A DNA stretch of 64,000 nucleotides from Actinospineispora eucalypti (GTDB taxonomy: Bacteria; Actinomycetota; Actinomycetes; Mycobacteriales; Pseudonocardiaceae), in contig JACHMT010000001.1 of the NCBI GenBank assembly GCA_014208095.1, positions 1,426,001 to 1,490,000 on the forward strand, read 5' to 3'. The position numbers and the translations under genes are program-made. Numbering within the stretch: the first letter of the stretch is position 1; each line of letters opens with the position of its first letter. Under the pieces are notes generated by a model. That model did not search any database. It was not told the origin of the DNA and worked only from the letters and a program-made list of their open reading frames with translations. This document shows, piece after piece, positions 40,377 to 49,362 of this stretch.

Positions 40377-41669
40377 CTACCCGCCCAGTACATGCTCCGC
40401 GGTCGCGGTGGCCAGCGCTCGTGCGCGGGCGGTGTCGGCGCACAGCCGGCCGCCGCGCTTCACCACCCGGCCGGCCACCAGCACCGTGTCCACCATGCCC
40501 GGGTGCGCGGCGAGCACCACGGCGTCCGCCGCCGCGCGAAGCGGAGCCAGCCCGACCGAGTCGGTGCGCAACAGCGCCAGGTCGGCCGCCTTGCCCGGCT
40601 CGATGGAACCGACCCGGTCGGCCAGCCCGGCGGTGCGCGCGCCGTCCACCGTGGCCATGCGCAGCACGTCGGCGGCGGGCAGCGGGGGCTCGCCGTCCGG
40701 GGTCGCCGCGCGGTGTGCGGCCAGGGCGAACCGCATCTGGGTGAACAGGTCGCCGGCGGCGGCCGCCTCGGAGTCCACGCTCAGCCCGGGCCGGATGCCG
40801 GCGGCGAGCAGCTCCCGCAGCACCACCCGCGAGCCCAGCCGGGGCATGGTCAGCTCGATCTGCGGGCTGATGGACACGGTGCAGCCGTGGTCGGCGAGCA
40901 TCTTCAGGTCCTCGGCGCTGGCCCCGGTGGCGTGCACGACGGTGAGGTCCGGGCCGAGCAGGCCGGCGTCGGCCATGGCCCGGATGCCCCGCTGGTGCGG
41001 CCCGGCCGGGCCGCTGGCCACGTGCGCGGTGATCGGGATGCCCAGCTCGCGCGCCAGGCCGAAGTCGGCGGCGGTGGTCTCGATGCCGGTGAAGTCGGGT
41101 CCCCGGGCGCCCATGGCGGCGGTGACCAGTGCCTGGTCGTCGGCGAGCAGCTCGGTGCGCACCCGGCGCAGGTCGGCGGGGTGCGGCCCGGCCTCGGCCG
41201 GCGGTTCGGCGCCGATCGGCCCGCAGTGCGCGAACACCGCGCGCACGCCGGCGTCGCGCAGCGCGGCCACCGAGGCGTCCGAGTGCGCCGGGGAGAGTTG
41301 GATGTGCGACCAGTCGACCACCGTGGTGATCCCGGCGTCCAGCGCGGTGAGCGCGCCCAGCAGGGTTCCGGCGTACACGTCCTCCGGGCGGAACCGCCGC
41401 CCGCTGCCGAACAACAGCTCGCGCAGGTAGTCGGGGAGCGACCACTGCGCTCCGAGGTGTCGGACCGGGGTCTGCCAGGTGTGCCGGTGGGTGTCCACCA
41501 GCCCGGGCAGCACCAGCATCCCGGTGGCATCCAGCACCTCCGTGCCGGCTGGCGCGGCGAGGTCCTGTCCCACGGTGGTGATCACGCCGTCCTCGATCAA
41601 TACGTCGCCGGCGGGCAGCTCGGTGCCGTCTGGGTCCATGGTCAGCAGCCAGCCGTTCCTTACGAGCAT
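40377..41669 (-). CDS. Amidohydrolase, cytosine/chlorohydrolase deaminase-like
   Basis: A 430-residue metal-dependent hydrolase: LVLPGLVDTHRHTWQT with HxH, TTVVDWSHIQLSPAHSD, ITAHVASGPAGPHQRGI with the metal histidine, VHATGASAEDLKMLADHG, and GLSVDSEAAAAGDLFTQMR with the D following H in the family. It ends in the IEPGKAADLALL pattern of TIM-barrel amidohydrolases (AtzA/TrzA/guanine deaminase group). The reaction is likely hydrolytic deamination or dechlorination of a heterocycle; the substrate is unknown. GAGAGGGG precedes ATG 41669. Confidence 0.87.
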   Translation of the reverse strand: MLVRNGWLLTMDPDGTELPAGDVLIEDGVITTVGQDLAAPAGTEVLDATGMLVLPGLVDTHRHTWQTPVRHLGAQWSLPDYLRELLFGSGRRFRPEDVYAGTLLGALTALDAGITTVVDWSHIQLSPAHSDASVAALRDAGVRAVFAHCGPIGAEPPAEAGPHPADLRRVRTELLADDQALVTAAMGARGPDFTGIETTAADFGLARELGIPITAHVASGPAGPHQRGIRAMADAGLLGPDLTVVHATGASAEDLKMLADHGCTVSISPQIELTMPRLGSRVVLRELLAAGIRPGLSVDSEAAAAGDLFTQMRFALAAHRAATPDGEPPLPAADVLRMATVDGARTAGLADRVGSIEPGKAADLALLRTDSVGLAPLRAAADAVVLAAHPGMVDTVLVAGRVVKRGGRLCADTARARALATATAEHVLGG

Positions 41670-42309
41670 CTTCGACCCCTCTCTCGGTAAAAAGCTTTTG
41701 ATAAAGCTTAACAAAAAGCGAAAGGTGTGACGGCTTGTTGGGTGGTTGGGTTTACCGATGGCTTGGACGGCGCGGCTTGGGTCGGTCCGAGACGTGAATT
41801 AGATGCAGACGGGACGAATGAGGCTGGTGCGGCGTCAGGCCCGGGCCCTTCGAGCTGGCCCGGCCGACGTTCCCAGGTTGATCGCCATCCGTGGCGGTTG
41901 AGCGTCGAAAATCGACGCCAAACCGCCAGAGACAACGATCTCCCCCTCCGGCAGGGGCGGAGGGCGACCAGCGAGGCCATTCGCGTACCACACGCGAGCG
42001 CCACACCAGCGACATGCCCATCCGCCGCGGGTTGGGCCGCCGCCCGCGCCTCCCGGGTTGGTCGCGCACCGTGACGACGGTGGGCGGCGGAGCTGGTTGA
42101 TCCGAGGGCGCGGCTCATCGAGGTGGACGCCAGTCTGGTGTAAATCATGATCGAGTCAGACTCACGTCCATCTCGATGGGCCGAGCGGCGGCGGAACCCA
42201 AGCCAGTCGTAACGCACCGTAACCCCAGGGTCGAGACGCTCAGGTCGAACGGCCGTCCGGGGCGGGCCTCGGCGGTCGGTGGTCGAATTCCGGATTAGGC
42301 TCGGTGGCC
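41670..42309. repeat. Gene-free region: AT-rich palindrome plus a large palindromic element
   Basis: AAAAAGCTTTT (41689-41699), followed by AAAGCTT and AAAAAGC, forms an AT-rich palindrome cluster near the amidohydrolase start, possibly an operator. From 41761 GCTTGGACGGCGCGGC marks a repeat element. Inside, 41891-41928 is a hairpin, GGCGGTTGAGCGTCGA versus TCGACGCCAAACCGCC. A second hairpin (42115-42178) has CATCGAG..TGGACG..AGTCTG pairing with CAGACT..CGTCCA..CTCGATG. I see no gene. Confidence 0.7.
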
Positions 42310-42858
42310 ATGAGCGCCAGTCCGGACCGAGCCGTGCGCGCCGACGCGGTGGACGGGATCGTGGCGGCCTGGCGGGACGAGCTGCCCGAGGTCGCCGGGC
42401 TGCCCCTGGAGCTGGCCAAGCGCGCCGGCCGGCTGGCCGCCCTGATCGACGTTGTCACCGTGGCCGAGCTGGATCGGCTGGGCCGCACCAAGGCCGAGTA
42501 CGAGGTGCTCGCCCGGCTGCGCGCGGTGGGCGAGCCGTACCGCTGCAAGCCGCACGACCTGTCCAGCTCGCTGCTGCTCTCCTCCGGCGGCACCACCAAC
42601 GTGCTGCACCGGCTGACCGCCGCCGGGCTGGTGCTGCGCGAGGCCGACCCGGCGGACCGGCGCAGCGTGTGGGTGCGCCTCACCCCGGCGGGCGTGACGG
42701 CGGCCGAGAAAGTGGTGCTCGCGGTGAACCAGGCGCAGTCCGCGCTGCTCGCCCGGCTGCCCGAGGACACCGCGCGCCGGCTGGCCGACCTGCTGCGCGA
42801 CGTGCTCGCATCGCTGGATCCGGGTGGCGTCCGGCCGCCGTGGCGACCGGGGCCATGA
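42310..42858 (+). CDS. MarR-family transcriptional regulator
   Basis: A 182-residue winged helix regulator. YEVLARLRAVGEPYRCKPHDLSSSLLLSSGGTTNVLHRLTAAGLVLREADPADRRSVWVRLTPAG is the MarR HTH and wing, with the DxRxxxVxLT signature as DRRSVWVRLT. The N-terminal helices (AWRDELPEVAGLPLELAKRAGRLAALIDVV) form the dimer interface. It is followed 7 nt downstream by the deacetylase-like lipoprotein gene, so the two are probably on one transcript. ATG 42310 or GTG 42304 is the start. Confidence 0.86.
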   Translation: MSASPDRAVRADAVDGIVAAWRDELPEVAGLPLELAKRAGRLAALIDVVTVAELDRLGRTKAEYEVLARLRAVGEPYRCKPHDLSSSLLLSSGGTTNVLHRLTAAGLVLREADPADRRSVWVRLTPAGVTAAEKVVLAVNQAQSALLARLPEDTARRLADLLRDVLASLDPGGVRPPWRPGP

Positions 42859-42865
42859 TGGGGTG

Positions 42866-43723
42866 GTGACCCCTTCCCGGAGTGGTGACCACCCGGCGCG
42901 ACTGCCCCGGCGCGCGGTGTTTCGCGGCGGCCTGGCGGTCGGATTGGCTCTCGGCCTGGGCGCCTGCGCGTCCGCCGGGCCTGACTCTGCCGCCGGGGCG
43001 GCCGGGAGCCAGCCCGGCACGAACCCGCCCGGTGTCGACGGCGCGCCACCCGGCGCCGGCGCGAGACCAGGCTCGGCCCCGGGCGGAACGCCACCCGAAT
43101 CGGCCCCGGGCACTTCGAACGGCGGGCCGGCGGTCGAGCTGGTCCGGGCGCACACCGGGCGCCCGGAGGTGGCGCTGACCTTCCACGGGGCCGGTGACCG
43201 CGAGCTGGACCGGCGGATCCTGGAGGCGCTGTCCAAGGGCGGCGCTCAGGTCACCGTGCTGGCCATCGGGACCTGGTTGGCCGAGTACCCGGACGCCGCG
43301 CGCATGGTCATCGACCTCGGCCACGAACTGGGCAACCACACCTGGTCGCACCGTACGATGAGCCGGCTGAGCGTGGCCGAGCAGCGCGCCGAGATCGAGC
43401 GTTGCCGGGACCGGATCGACCAGCTCACCGGGACCCCCGGCGCGTTCTTCCGGCAGTCGGCCGCGCAGCACGCCACGGCGGAGCAGCTGAAGCTGGCCGG
43501 CGCGGCCGGCTACCCCAGGGTGCTGTCCTACGACCTGGACTCGCTGGACTGGACCGACCCGGGGCCGGCGACCGTGCGCGCCCAGCTGCGCAAGGCGACG
43601 GCCGGCAGCGTGGTGAGCATGCACCTGGGCCACCAGGGCACGCTGCGCGCGATCCCGGACATCCTGGCTGACCTGCGCGGCCGGGGCCTGCGCGCGGTCA
43701 GCGCCGGCCGGCTGTTCAGCTGA
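42866..43723 (+). CDS. Polysaccharide deacetylase (NodB)-like lipoprotein with altered catalytic Asp
   Basis: A 285-residue exported lipoprotein. The Arg-rich n-region (RLPRRAVFRGG), hydrophobic segment and lipobox LGAC give the acylated cysteine; a Gly/Pro/Ala linker (residues about 35-85) follows. The NodB domain has VALTFHGAGD where active deacetylases have TFDDGPD, so the catalytic-base Asp is replaced by His. The metal-binding pair in HELGNHTWSH is intact, as is the later LDWTDP. This variant is widespread in actinomycetes, and activity is uncertain. Twin Arg suggest possible Tat export. GTG 42863 is an equally possible start. Confidence 0.82.
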   Translation: MTPSRSGDHPARLPRRAVFRGGLAVGLALGLGACASAGPDSAAGAAGSQPGTNPPGVDGAPPGAGARPGSAPGGTPPESAPGTSNGGPAVELVRAHTGRPEVALTFHGAGDRELDRRILEALSKGGAQVTVLAIGTWLAEYPDAARMVIDLGHELGNHTWSHRTMSRLSVAEQRAEIERCRDRIDQLTGTPGAFFRQSAAQHATAEQLKLAGAAGYPRVLSYDLDSLDWTDPGPATVRAQLRKATAGSVVSMHLGHQGTLRAIPDILADLRGRGLRAVSAGRLFS

Positions 43724-43900
43724 GAGCTCGGGCCCGCTCGTCAGTTGTTCCGACCGGCCGTCGCGTGTCACGCCGCGCGCGGCGCACCAGCGTCGCCGTC
43801 CGACGACCGTACGGCGAGCGCCGATTCTAAAGTGATTTAAGCTATTACCCTGTTCGGAGTACGCGCCCGGGCAGATCTGTCTGTTCGATGAGGAGTGGAC

Positions 43901-45169
43901 ATGGCGCCAACCAGCGGACCGGCGGTGCTCGAACGCGCGCGGTCCATCGACTGGGTAGGGCGAGGCACCGCGCTGCCCGTTCAACGGCATGACGAAGTGG
44001 TCGCCGCGCTCACCACGGTGGCGGACGTGCTGCCCGGGTTCGAGGCGCCCGAGCCGGCCGGGGTGGACGAGTACCAGGGCGCGCAGCGGGCCGTGCGCAC
44101 CGCATGGGACCGGGTGTTCGCCGCGCTCAGTGTCGCGCTGCACGGTGAGGCCGGGGCCATCGGCCAGCCGCCGGTCTGCCCCACCCGGCACCTGGACCTG
44201 CTGAACGAGCTGAAGCGCCTGGACCAGGAGCTGTACGCGGACCGGCTGCGGCTGCGGGACGCCGCGCTGGGCCGGGTCACCGAGGCGCTGTCCCAGCTGC
44301 GCGAGCCCACCTCCACCGACGAGCTGCTCGGCCAGGCGCTGGCCGCGATGGCCGTGCTCGGCTTCGACCGGGCCATCCAGTCCCGGGTGGAGGAGACCAC
44401 CTGGATCACCGACCGGACCTGGATCGAGCGCGACCCCAAGTGGGCCGACGACGTGCTGGAGGTCGGCCGGGCCAACCCGAGGGTGCTGGACCGCAGCCTG
44501 GTGGAGACCGAGATGCTCCGCCGCAAGGCCGGCATCGTGGTGCAGGACGTGCAGGAGCGGCCGGCGGTGAACCGGGCGATCGCCGAGGCGTCGCTGTCCA
44601 ACTCCTACGTGGCGGTGCCCCTGCTGGCGCAGGGCGAAGTGGTCGGCTTCCTGCACGCGGACTGCTACTACCAGGGCCGGGAGATGGACGAGTTCGACCG
44701 GCTGCTGCTCACGATCTTCGCCGAGGGGGTCGGCCAGGCGCTCGGCCGCACCGTGATGATGGACCGGCTCACCTCCATCCGCACCGGGTTCGACCAGGTT
44801 GCCGGGGTGCTCGCGGCGGCCACCCAGCAGCGGGTGGAGCTGGGCGTGCGGGCGCCCCGCCGGGTCACCGCGATGCCCGGAGCCTTCGCGCCGCTGCGTC
44901 ACCCGGGTTTCGACGACCTCCCCACCGGCTCCGGCGAGGGATCGGCCACGCTCACCCGGCGTGAGGTGGAGGTGCTGCGGCTGATGGCCGCCGGTGACAC
45001 CAACGGGCGAATCGCCCGCCGCCTGGTGATCTCCGAAGGCACGGTGAAGTCGCACGTCAAGCACATCCTGCGCAAGCTCGGCGCGGCGAACCGGGCGGAA
45101 GCGGTTTCCCGGTGGTTGGGTATGGAACACCAGCGCAACGGCGCCGTCGGACCGGGCCGCGAGGCCTGA
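43901..45169 (+). CDS. GAF-domain LuxR-type transcriptional regulator
   Basis: A 422-residue regulator. The N-terminal 115 residues are helical without an identifiable domain. A GAF domain follows (TSTDELLGQALAAMAVLGFDRAIQSRVEE to YVAVPLLAQGEVVGFLHADCYYQGREMDEFDRLLLTIFAEGVGQALG), then a LuxR HTH (LTRREVEVLRLMAAGDTNGRIARRLVISEGTVKSHVKHILRKLGAANRAEAV). The GAF may bind a small molecule or sense redox state. GAGGAG precedes ATG 43901; a GTG at 43895 is within it. It is followed by the Mce-ATPase pair, possibly co-transcribed. Confidence 0.87.
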   Translation: MAPTSGPAVLERARSIDWVGRGTALPVQRHDEVVAALTTVADVLPGFEAPEPAGVDEYQGAQRAVRTAWDRVFAALSVALHGEAGAIGQPPVCPTRHLDLLNELKRLDQELYADRLRLRDAALGRVTEALSQLREPTSTDELLGQALAAMAVLGFDRAIQSRVEETTWITDRTWIERDPKWADDVLEVGRANPRVLDRSLVETEMLRRKAGIVVQDVQERPAVNRAIAEASLSNSYVAVPLLAQGEVVGFLHADCYYQGREMDEFDRLLLTIFAEGVGQALGRTVMMDRLTSIRTGFDQVAGVLAAATQQRVELGVRAPRRVTAMPGAFAPLRHPGFDDLPTGSGEGSATLTRREVEVLRLMAAGDTNGRIARRLVISEGTVKSHVKHILRKLGAANRAEAVSRWLGMEHQRNGAVGPGREA

Positions 45170-45201
45170 GCGCGCACCGTTCCGGGCGAGGGAGCGAGAC
45201 G

Positions 45202-45471
45202 ATTTTCGGCATCGTACTTTTCGGCATCGTCGGGCTGGGTCTGATCGCGCTCGGCTGGTGGGGCGTGCGGTACGGCGCCGGGACCGTCCGCGCCCCGTCC
45301 AACTGGGACGAGGTGATCGTGGAGCGGCGGCGGCGGACGTTGCGCCGGGGATCCGTGGTGTGCCTGGTCGTCGGGCTGGCGTTCATGCTGCTCGCGGGGG
45401 TCTCGCTGACCTCGCCCCCGCCGCCCCCGCCGCCGGCGGCTCCGGTCGCGCCACCCGCCCCGCCGAGATGA
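45202..45471 (+). CDS. Small two-helix membrane protein upstream of the Mce-type ATPase
   Basis: About 89 residues: helix IFGIVLFGIVGLGLIALGWWGVRY, a basic loop (VERRRRTLRRG) and helix SVVCLVVGLAFMLLAGVSL, ending in a polyproline tail. No ATG or GTG is found between the LuxR stop and the first helix. GAGGGAGCG precedes an ATT at 45202, so ATT initiation or an upstream CTG are the alternatives. Its TGA overlaps the ATG of the ABC ATPase (ATGA), so translational coupling is strong evidence that the gene is real. Confidence 0.6.
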   Translation: MFGIVLFGIVGLGLIALGWWGVRYGAGTVRAPSNWDEVIVERRRRTLRRGSVVCLVVGLAFMLLAGVSLTSPPPPPPPAAPVAPPAPPR

Positions 45472-46439
45472 GGATGGCAGACATGAGGACCACCCCGCCG
45501 GACGTGGAGTTCGACGACATCACCACGATCCTGGGCAACACGCCGATCCTGCACCGGCTGGCGCTGCACGTCCCGGCCGGGCGGGTGACCGTGCTGATGG
45601 GTCCGTCCGGGGTCGGCAAGACCACACTGATCAAGAACCTGGTCGGGCTGCTCGAGCCGGACGCCGGGGAGATCCGCATCGGCGGCGAGGACCTGTGGGA
45701 CGCCGACCCGGAGCGCCGCCGCGAGGTGCGCGGCAACGTCGGCGCCATGCTCGGCGGCAGCACGCTGTACGCCACCTCGGTGTTCAGCTCGATGAGCGTG
45801 CTGGAGAACCTCACCTACAGCCTGCGCATGGTCGGCGTGCCGGAGGAGGAACAGCGGCCGCGCGCCCTGGCCCGGCTGGAGGAGCTGCGCCTGCTGGACG
45901 TGGCCGACTGGCTGCCGGAGCGGCTGCCGGCGCACGCGGCCAAGCGGCTGGCGCTGGCCCGGGCGCTGGTCATCGACGCCCCGCTGACCGTGCTCGACGA
46001 GATCGACGTCGGGCTGGACACCATGCACACCCAGGCGATGCTGGCCGCCGTGGCCGCCCTGCGGGACCGCACCGGCTGCACCCTGCTGGTCACCACGCAC
46101 AACCTGGAGGTGGCCCGGACCCTGGCCGACAAGCTGGCCATCCTGGTGAAGGGCCAGATCGTGGCCCAGGGTCCGCCGACCGTCGTGCTGGACGGGATCC
46201 ACGACACCGCCGACTTCGACCGGCGCTTCGAGTTCTCCGACATGAGCGGCGCGCCCAAACTGGCCGACGCGCGCGCGGTCCTGGACGAGGAGTCGACCCG
46301 GGTCGCCGGGACCACCGCGAAGGGCAAGCTGACCGACAGCGACGCCGGCTACGCGGTGGACCCCCGGCAGGTCGGGCTGGCGGTGGCCGCCGTGGTGATC
46401 CTCGCCGCCGTCTTCCTGCTGGTGCTGGTGTTCGTGTAG
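45468..46439 (+). CDS. Mce-type (MlaF-like) ABC ATPase with C-terminal membrane helix
   Basis: A 323-residue ATPase. Walker A is GPSGVGKTT (45-53), the Q-loop region reads VRGNVGAMLGGSTLYATSVFSSMSVLENL, Walker B is LTVLDEID with the catalytic Glu, and the switch His is in VTTHN. The signature LSGGQ is replaced by LPAHAAKRLALARAL, as in Mce/Mkl-type ATPases. After the ATPase comes a linker, and residues about 300-323 form a terminal hydrophobic helix (VGLAVAAVVILAAVFLLVLVFV). A membrane anchor fused to the nucleotide-binding subunit is unusual. No MlaE permease or Mce protein is beside it. ATG 45468 overlaps the preceding stop; 45474 and 45483 are alternatives. Confidence 0.82.
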   Translation: MRMADMRTTPPDVEFDDITTILGNTPILHRLALHVPAGRVTVLMGPSGVGKTTLIKNLVGLLEPDAGEIRIGGEDLWDADPERRREVRGNVGAMLGGSTLYATSVFSSMSVLENLTYSLRMVGVPEEEQRPRALARLEELRLLDVADWLPERLPAHAAKRLALARALVIDAPLTVLDEIDVGLDTMHTQAMLAAVAALRDRTGCTLLVTTHNLEVARTLADKLAILVKGQIVAQGPPTVVLDGIHDTADFDRRFEFSDMSGAPKLADARAVLDEESTRVAGTTAKGKLTDSDAGYAVDPRQVGLAVAAVVILAAVFLLVLVFV

Positions 46440-46782
46440 GTGCCGGTTGGCTGGGTGGTGCCGCATAGAGCGGCTTGGACGGCGCGGCTAGGTGGTCTGC
46501 TGCGGCTCGGGTGCAGCCCGTCGCGTTTGCGCTGGGGGAGGGCGATCACTCGCCCGGCCTCACCAGCCACATACGTTTCAGGTTGCGGTACGACATCCAC
46601 ACCATGGGGGTTCACGCAAGATCAAACCCTCGCCATGTGGATGTCGTGGTTGACATCGTGGGTGAACGCCCGCCGTAGCCCGGCCCAGCGCAACAGGCCG
46701 CACCCGAGCCTCGGCAGACCACCCAGCCGCGCCGTCCACGCCGTCTTAAACCCAGCCACCCACCAAAACCGCCGGCCAGCAG
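46440..46782. repeat. Large palindromic element with about 55-nt inverted arms
   Basis: The left arm begins GCTTGGACGGCGCGGC (46473-46488) and continues through TGGTCTGC and CTCGGGTGC. The right arm ends near 46742 (GCCGCGCCGTCCACGCC) and is its reverse complement over about 55 nt. Between them ACATCCACACCATGG and CCATGTGGATGT (46592-46645) form an inner hairpin. No gene is seen. Confidence 0.8.
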
Positions 46783-47436
46783 TCACGCGTGACTGTTCTC
46801 GTCCAGGAGTAGGTACGTGATCTCCCGCCACATCGGCAGATGTGGGTCGTCGCTGTGCGCGTGCGGGCTGAAGGCGTAGGTCAGTGCCACGCCGCGCATG
46901 CTGGTCAGCATCAGCTCGCAGACCATGGGGAAGCGGGGGTGGCTGGAGAACCTCGGCCCGAACATGGTGTTCAGCAGGTGCTGGATGGCGGTGCCGATGC
47001 GGCGCTCCGCCGGGTGCAGCGCGGCGCGCAGGCGCTCGTCGTTGCGTGCGGCGGTCCACAGCTCGATGGACCCCCAGAAGAACTTCTGCCGGTGGGTCGA
47101 CCAGGCCATATCCACCGCGCGGTCCAGCCGCTCGACGTCCGAGCCGGAGAAGTTCCGCCACGCCTCCGCCGCCCGGTCCTCCAGCTCCGCCAGATAGGTG
47201 CTGGACAGGTACGAGCAGGCGGCAACCAGCAGGCCCTCCCGCGATGGGAAGTGGTGCAGCAGCCGGCCCCTGGAGACCCCGGCCCTGGCCTGGATGGTGA
47301 GCGTGGTGGTGCGGGCGTAGCCCAGCTCGTAGAGGCAGTCCAGGGTGGCGTCCAGGATCAGCTGGCGGCTGTCGGCGGTGCGTTCGCTGCGGCTGCGGCC
47401 CCGTTGGGCCCGGCGCTGCTGGGCGGGTGCGGCCAT
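46783..47436 (-). CDS. TetR-family transcriptional regulator
   Basis: A 217-residue regulator. TADSRQLILDATLDCLYELGYARTTTLTIQARAGVSRGRLLHHFPSREGLLVA is the TetR HTH, and the C-terminal domain is helical (WGSIELWTAARNDERLRAALHPAERRIGTAIQHLLNTMFGP). It lies 7 nt downstream of the PEP-swivel-like gene on the same strand, forming a probable two-gene operon. Its end abuts a palindromic element. Confidence 0.87.
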   Translation of the reverse strand: MAAPAQQRRAQRGRSRSERTADSRQLILDATLDCLYELGYARTTTLTIQARAGVSRGRLLHHFPSREGLLVAACSYLSSTYLAELEDRAAEAWRNFSGSDVERLDRAVDMAWSTHRQKFFWGSIELWTAARNDERLRAALHPAERRIGTAIQHLLNTMFGPRFSSHPRFPMVCELMLTSMRGVALTYAFSPHAHSDDPHLPMWREITYLLLDENSHA

Positions 47437-47443
47437 CTTCGAG

Positions 47444-49231
47444 CTAGGCCGAGCGGTGCGCCGGGCGAGCGGCGCCCATCGGCCGTGACGGGGTGGCGCC
47501 GCTGCCGACGCCCACCAGGCGCACGATGCCGGTGGAACCGTCCACCTCCACGCTCACCCCCTCGCTGATCCGGCTGGTCGCCTCCACGGTCGCGGTGACG
47601 CACGGGATACCCAGATCCCGGCAGGCCACCGCGACGTCGGACAGCGCCGCCCCGTTGTCCACCACGACCGCCGCCGCGATGGGCAGTAACGGTACCCAGT
47701 TCGGGCCGGCGGTGGGCAGCACCAACACGTCCCCGGGCCGCAACGCGCCGGGTGCGGTCGGTGTGCGGGGCAGTTTCGCCGGCCCGGTGCCGGTGCCCGG
47801 GCTGACCGCCGTGCCCTGCAGCCCGCCGCGGCCGGTGAGCGGGCGGGCGGTGCTGCCGTTCGGCCAGTGCACCACCGAGGCCGGCTGGCCGACGGTGACG
47901 TACGGGGGCTGGTAACCGCCGAGCGCGTAGTAGTCGTAGGCCCGCATGCGAAGCCGCTCGGCCAGCTGGGACGGGTCCGCGACGAACTCGTCCAGCTCCT
48001 CGCCGAGCAGCATGAAGATCTGCTCCACGCCGTCCAGCAGCCCGCCGCGCACGTGCCGCTGGCCCAGCTCACGGGCGGCCAGCCGCTGCTCGTGGTGCAG
48101 CGCGGAACAGGCCGACCGGATGCGCTGGCGGGCCAGCAGCCAGCCCCCGGTGGAGGCCAGTGCCGCATCGAACCGGGCGGTGGCCCTGGGGGACCCGTCC
48201 AGGGCCCGGCGCACCAGGCCGGCGGTCGCCCCGCTGTGCTCGGCCTGCCGGCGGATCCGTTCGGCCGGGTCCGGCCCGTGCTCCACCGGGCGCAGCACGT
48301 CCAACGCGGCCAGCGCGACCAGCGGGTTGGTGCCGCAGGTGTCGGCGGACAGCTCCCACTCCGCCGGCCCCTGGTGGCCGTAGCGGGTGCGCAGCGCGAC
48401 CAGCCAGGAGCGCAGCCGGCCGACGTCCCCGTTGCGCGCGGACTCCAGCTGGGCCAGCACGGCGGGCAGGCCCTGGTCGAACAGCGCGGTCAGCTTCTCC
48501 GACCGGTTGACCAGCCGGACCAGCTGGTACAGCTGGCCGAACGGCCCCTCGGTGATCGCGCCGGCGGTGCCGGCGACCAGTGCGCCGGTGATGCCCGGGT
48601 AACCGGCGTCCTCGGTGGCCCGGGTGAGCAGGTCGGCGGTGACCGAGGTGGCCAGCTCGGCGCGGACGTACCGGCGCAGCGCGGTGCGCAGCTCGCCGCG
48701 CACCCCGTTGATCCGGGCCACCAGCTCGGCGTCGGTGCAGCCGGCCAGCTCGGGGCGGGTGGTCTGCAGCTCGGTGAGCCGGCGGGCCAGCCGGCCGTGC
48801 TCCTGCGCCTCCTCCGAGTCGCCGGGGCCGCGCAGCACCCGCTCGGTCCACGACCGCAGCAGCTCGGTGCTGGTGTCCGGGCTGGGGCGTTCCTCCCGCT
48901 GGCGCGGCACGTCCGGCCGTTCCCCCAGGTACTGGCGGGCGAACGCCATCGGGTCCGCGCCGCCGGCGCAGGTGCCGAACAGGCGCAGCAGCGAGGTGTT
49001 CAGGTACATCCGGCCGCCGAAGCGCAGCACCGGGTCCGGCTCGGCCGCCTGTTCGGGCAGGGGGCGCAGCCCGGCCTCCGCGTACGCCTCCGCCCACGCG
49101 GGTCCCAGTTCGGCGCCGACGCCGACCGACCCGGTCAGCGGGCTCACCGGGTCGGGGCAGAGGTCGCCGACCACGGCACGCGAATAGAGCGGGTAACGGG
49201 CCGACGCCCGCTGGTCCAGTTCCCACTCCAT
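47444..49231 (-). CDS. PEP-utilising swivel-domain protein with replaced catalytic His
   Basis: A 595-residue protein. The N-terminal 450 residues are helical and resemble rifampin-phosphotransferase or PEP-synthase relatives (WELDQRASARYPLYSRAVVGDLCPDPVSPLTGS). The C-terminal domain has GTAVSPGTGTGPAK, LVLPTAGPNWVPLLPIAAAVVVDNGAALSDVAVACRDLGIPCVTAT, the swivelling phosphohistidine domain. There, SDVAVACRD stands where active members carry S-H (as in GG..SH.A). The His that carries phosphate is thus an Asp, so phosphotransfer through this domain is not expected. It may have a regulatory or binding role. It is divergent from the HAD-acyltransferase gene. Confidence 0.8.
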   Translation of the reverse strand: MEWELDQRASARYPLYSRAVVGDLCPDPVSPLTGSVGVGAELGPAWAEAYAEAGLRPLPEQAAEPDPVLRFGGRMYLNTSLLRLFGTCAGGADPMAFARQYLGERPDVPRQREERPSPDTSTELLRSWTERVLRGPGDSEEAQEHGRLARRLTELQTTRPELAGCTDAELVARINGVRGELRTALRRYVRAELATSVTADLLTRATEDAGYPGITGALVAGTAGAITEGPFGQLYQLVRLVNRSEKLTALFDQGLPAVLAQLESARNGDVGRLRSWLVALRTRYGHQGPAEWELSADTCGTNPLVALAALDVLRPVEHGPDPAERIRRQAEHSGATAGLVRRALDGSPRATARFDAALASTGGWLLARQRIRSACSALHHEQRLAARELGQRHVRGGLLDGVEQIFMLLGEELDEFVADPSQLAERLRMRAYDYYALGGYQPPYVTVGQPASVVHWPNGSTARPLTGRGGLQGTAVSPGTGTGPAKLPRTPTAPGALRPGDVLVLPTAGPNWVPLLPIAAAVVVDNGAALSDVAVACRDLGIPCVTATVEATSRISEGVSVEVDGSTGIVRLVGVGSGATPSRPMGAARPAHRSA

Positions 49232-49362
49232 GGCCGACAGTGTGGCCGGTCACAGCTTTACGGTCAAATCTGACTGTTTCCGAGCGTGTCGAGTGAACTT
49301 CGAAATATCGCGGCCCCGACCCGGTAGGTTTGGCAGTCCCGCGAAAGTTGCCGAGGTGCCAC

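Noticed and set aside
37774..41445. 1223-residue minus-strand frame across PAP2, the membrane protein and the amidohydrolase
   Set aside because: Its translation is Arg/Gly/Pro/Ala-rich shadow sequence of three well-supported genes.
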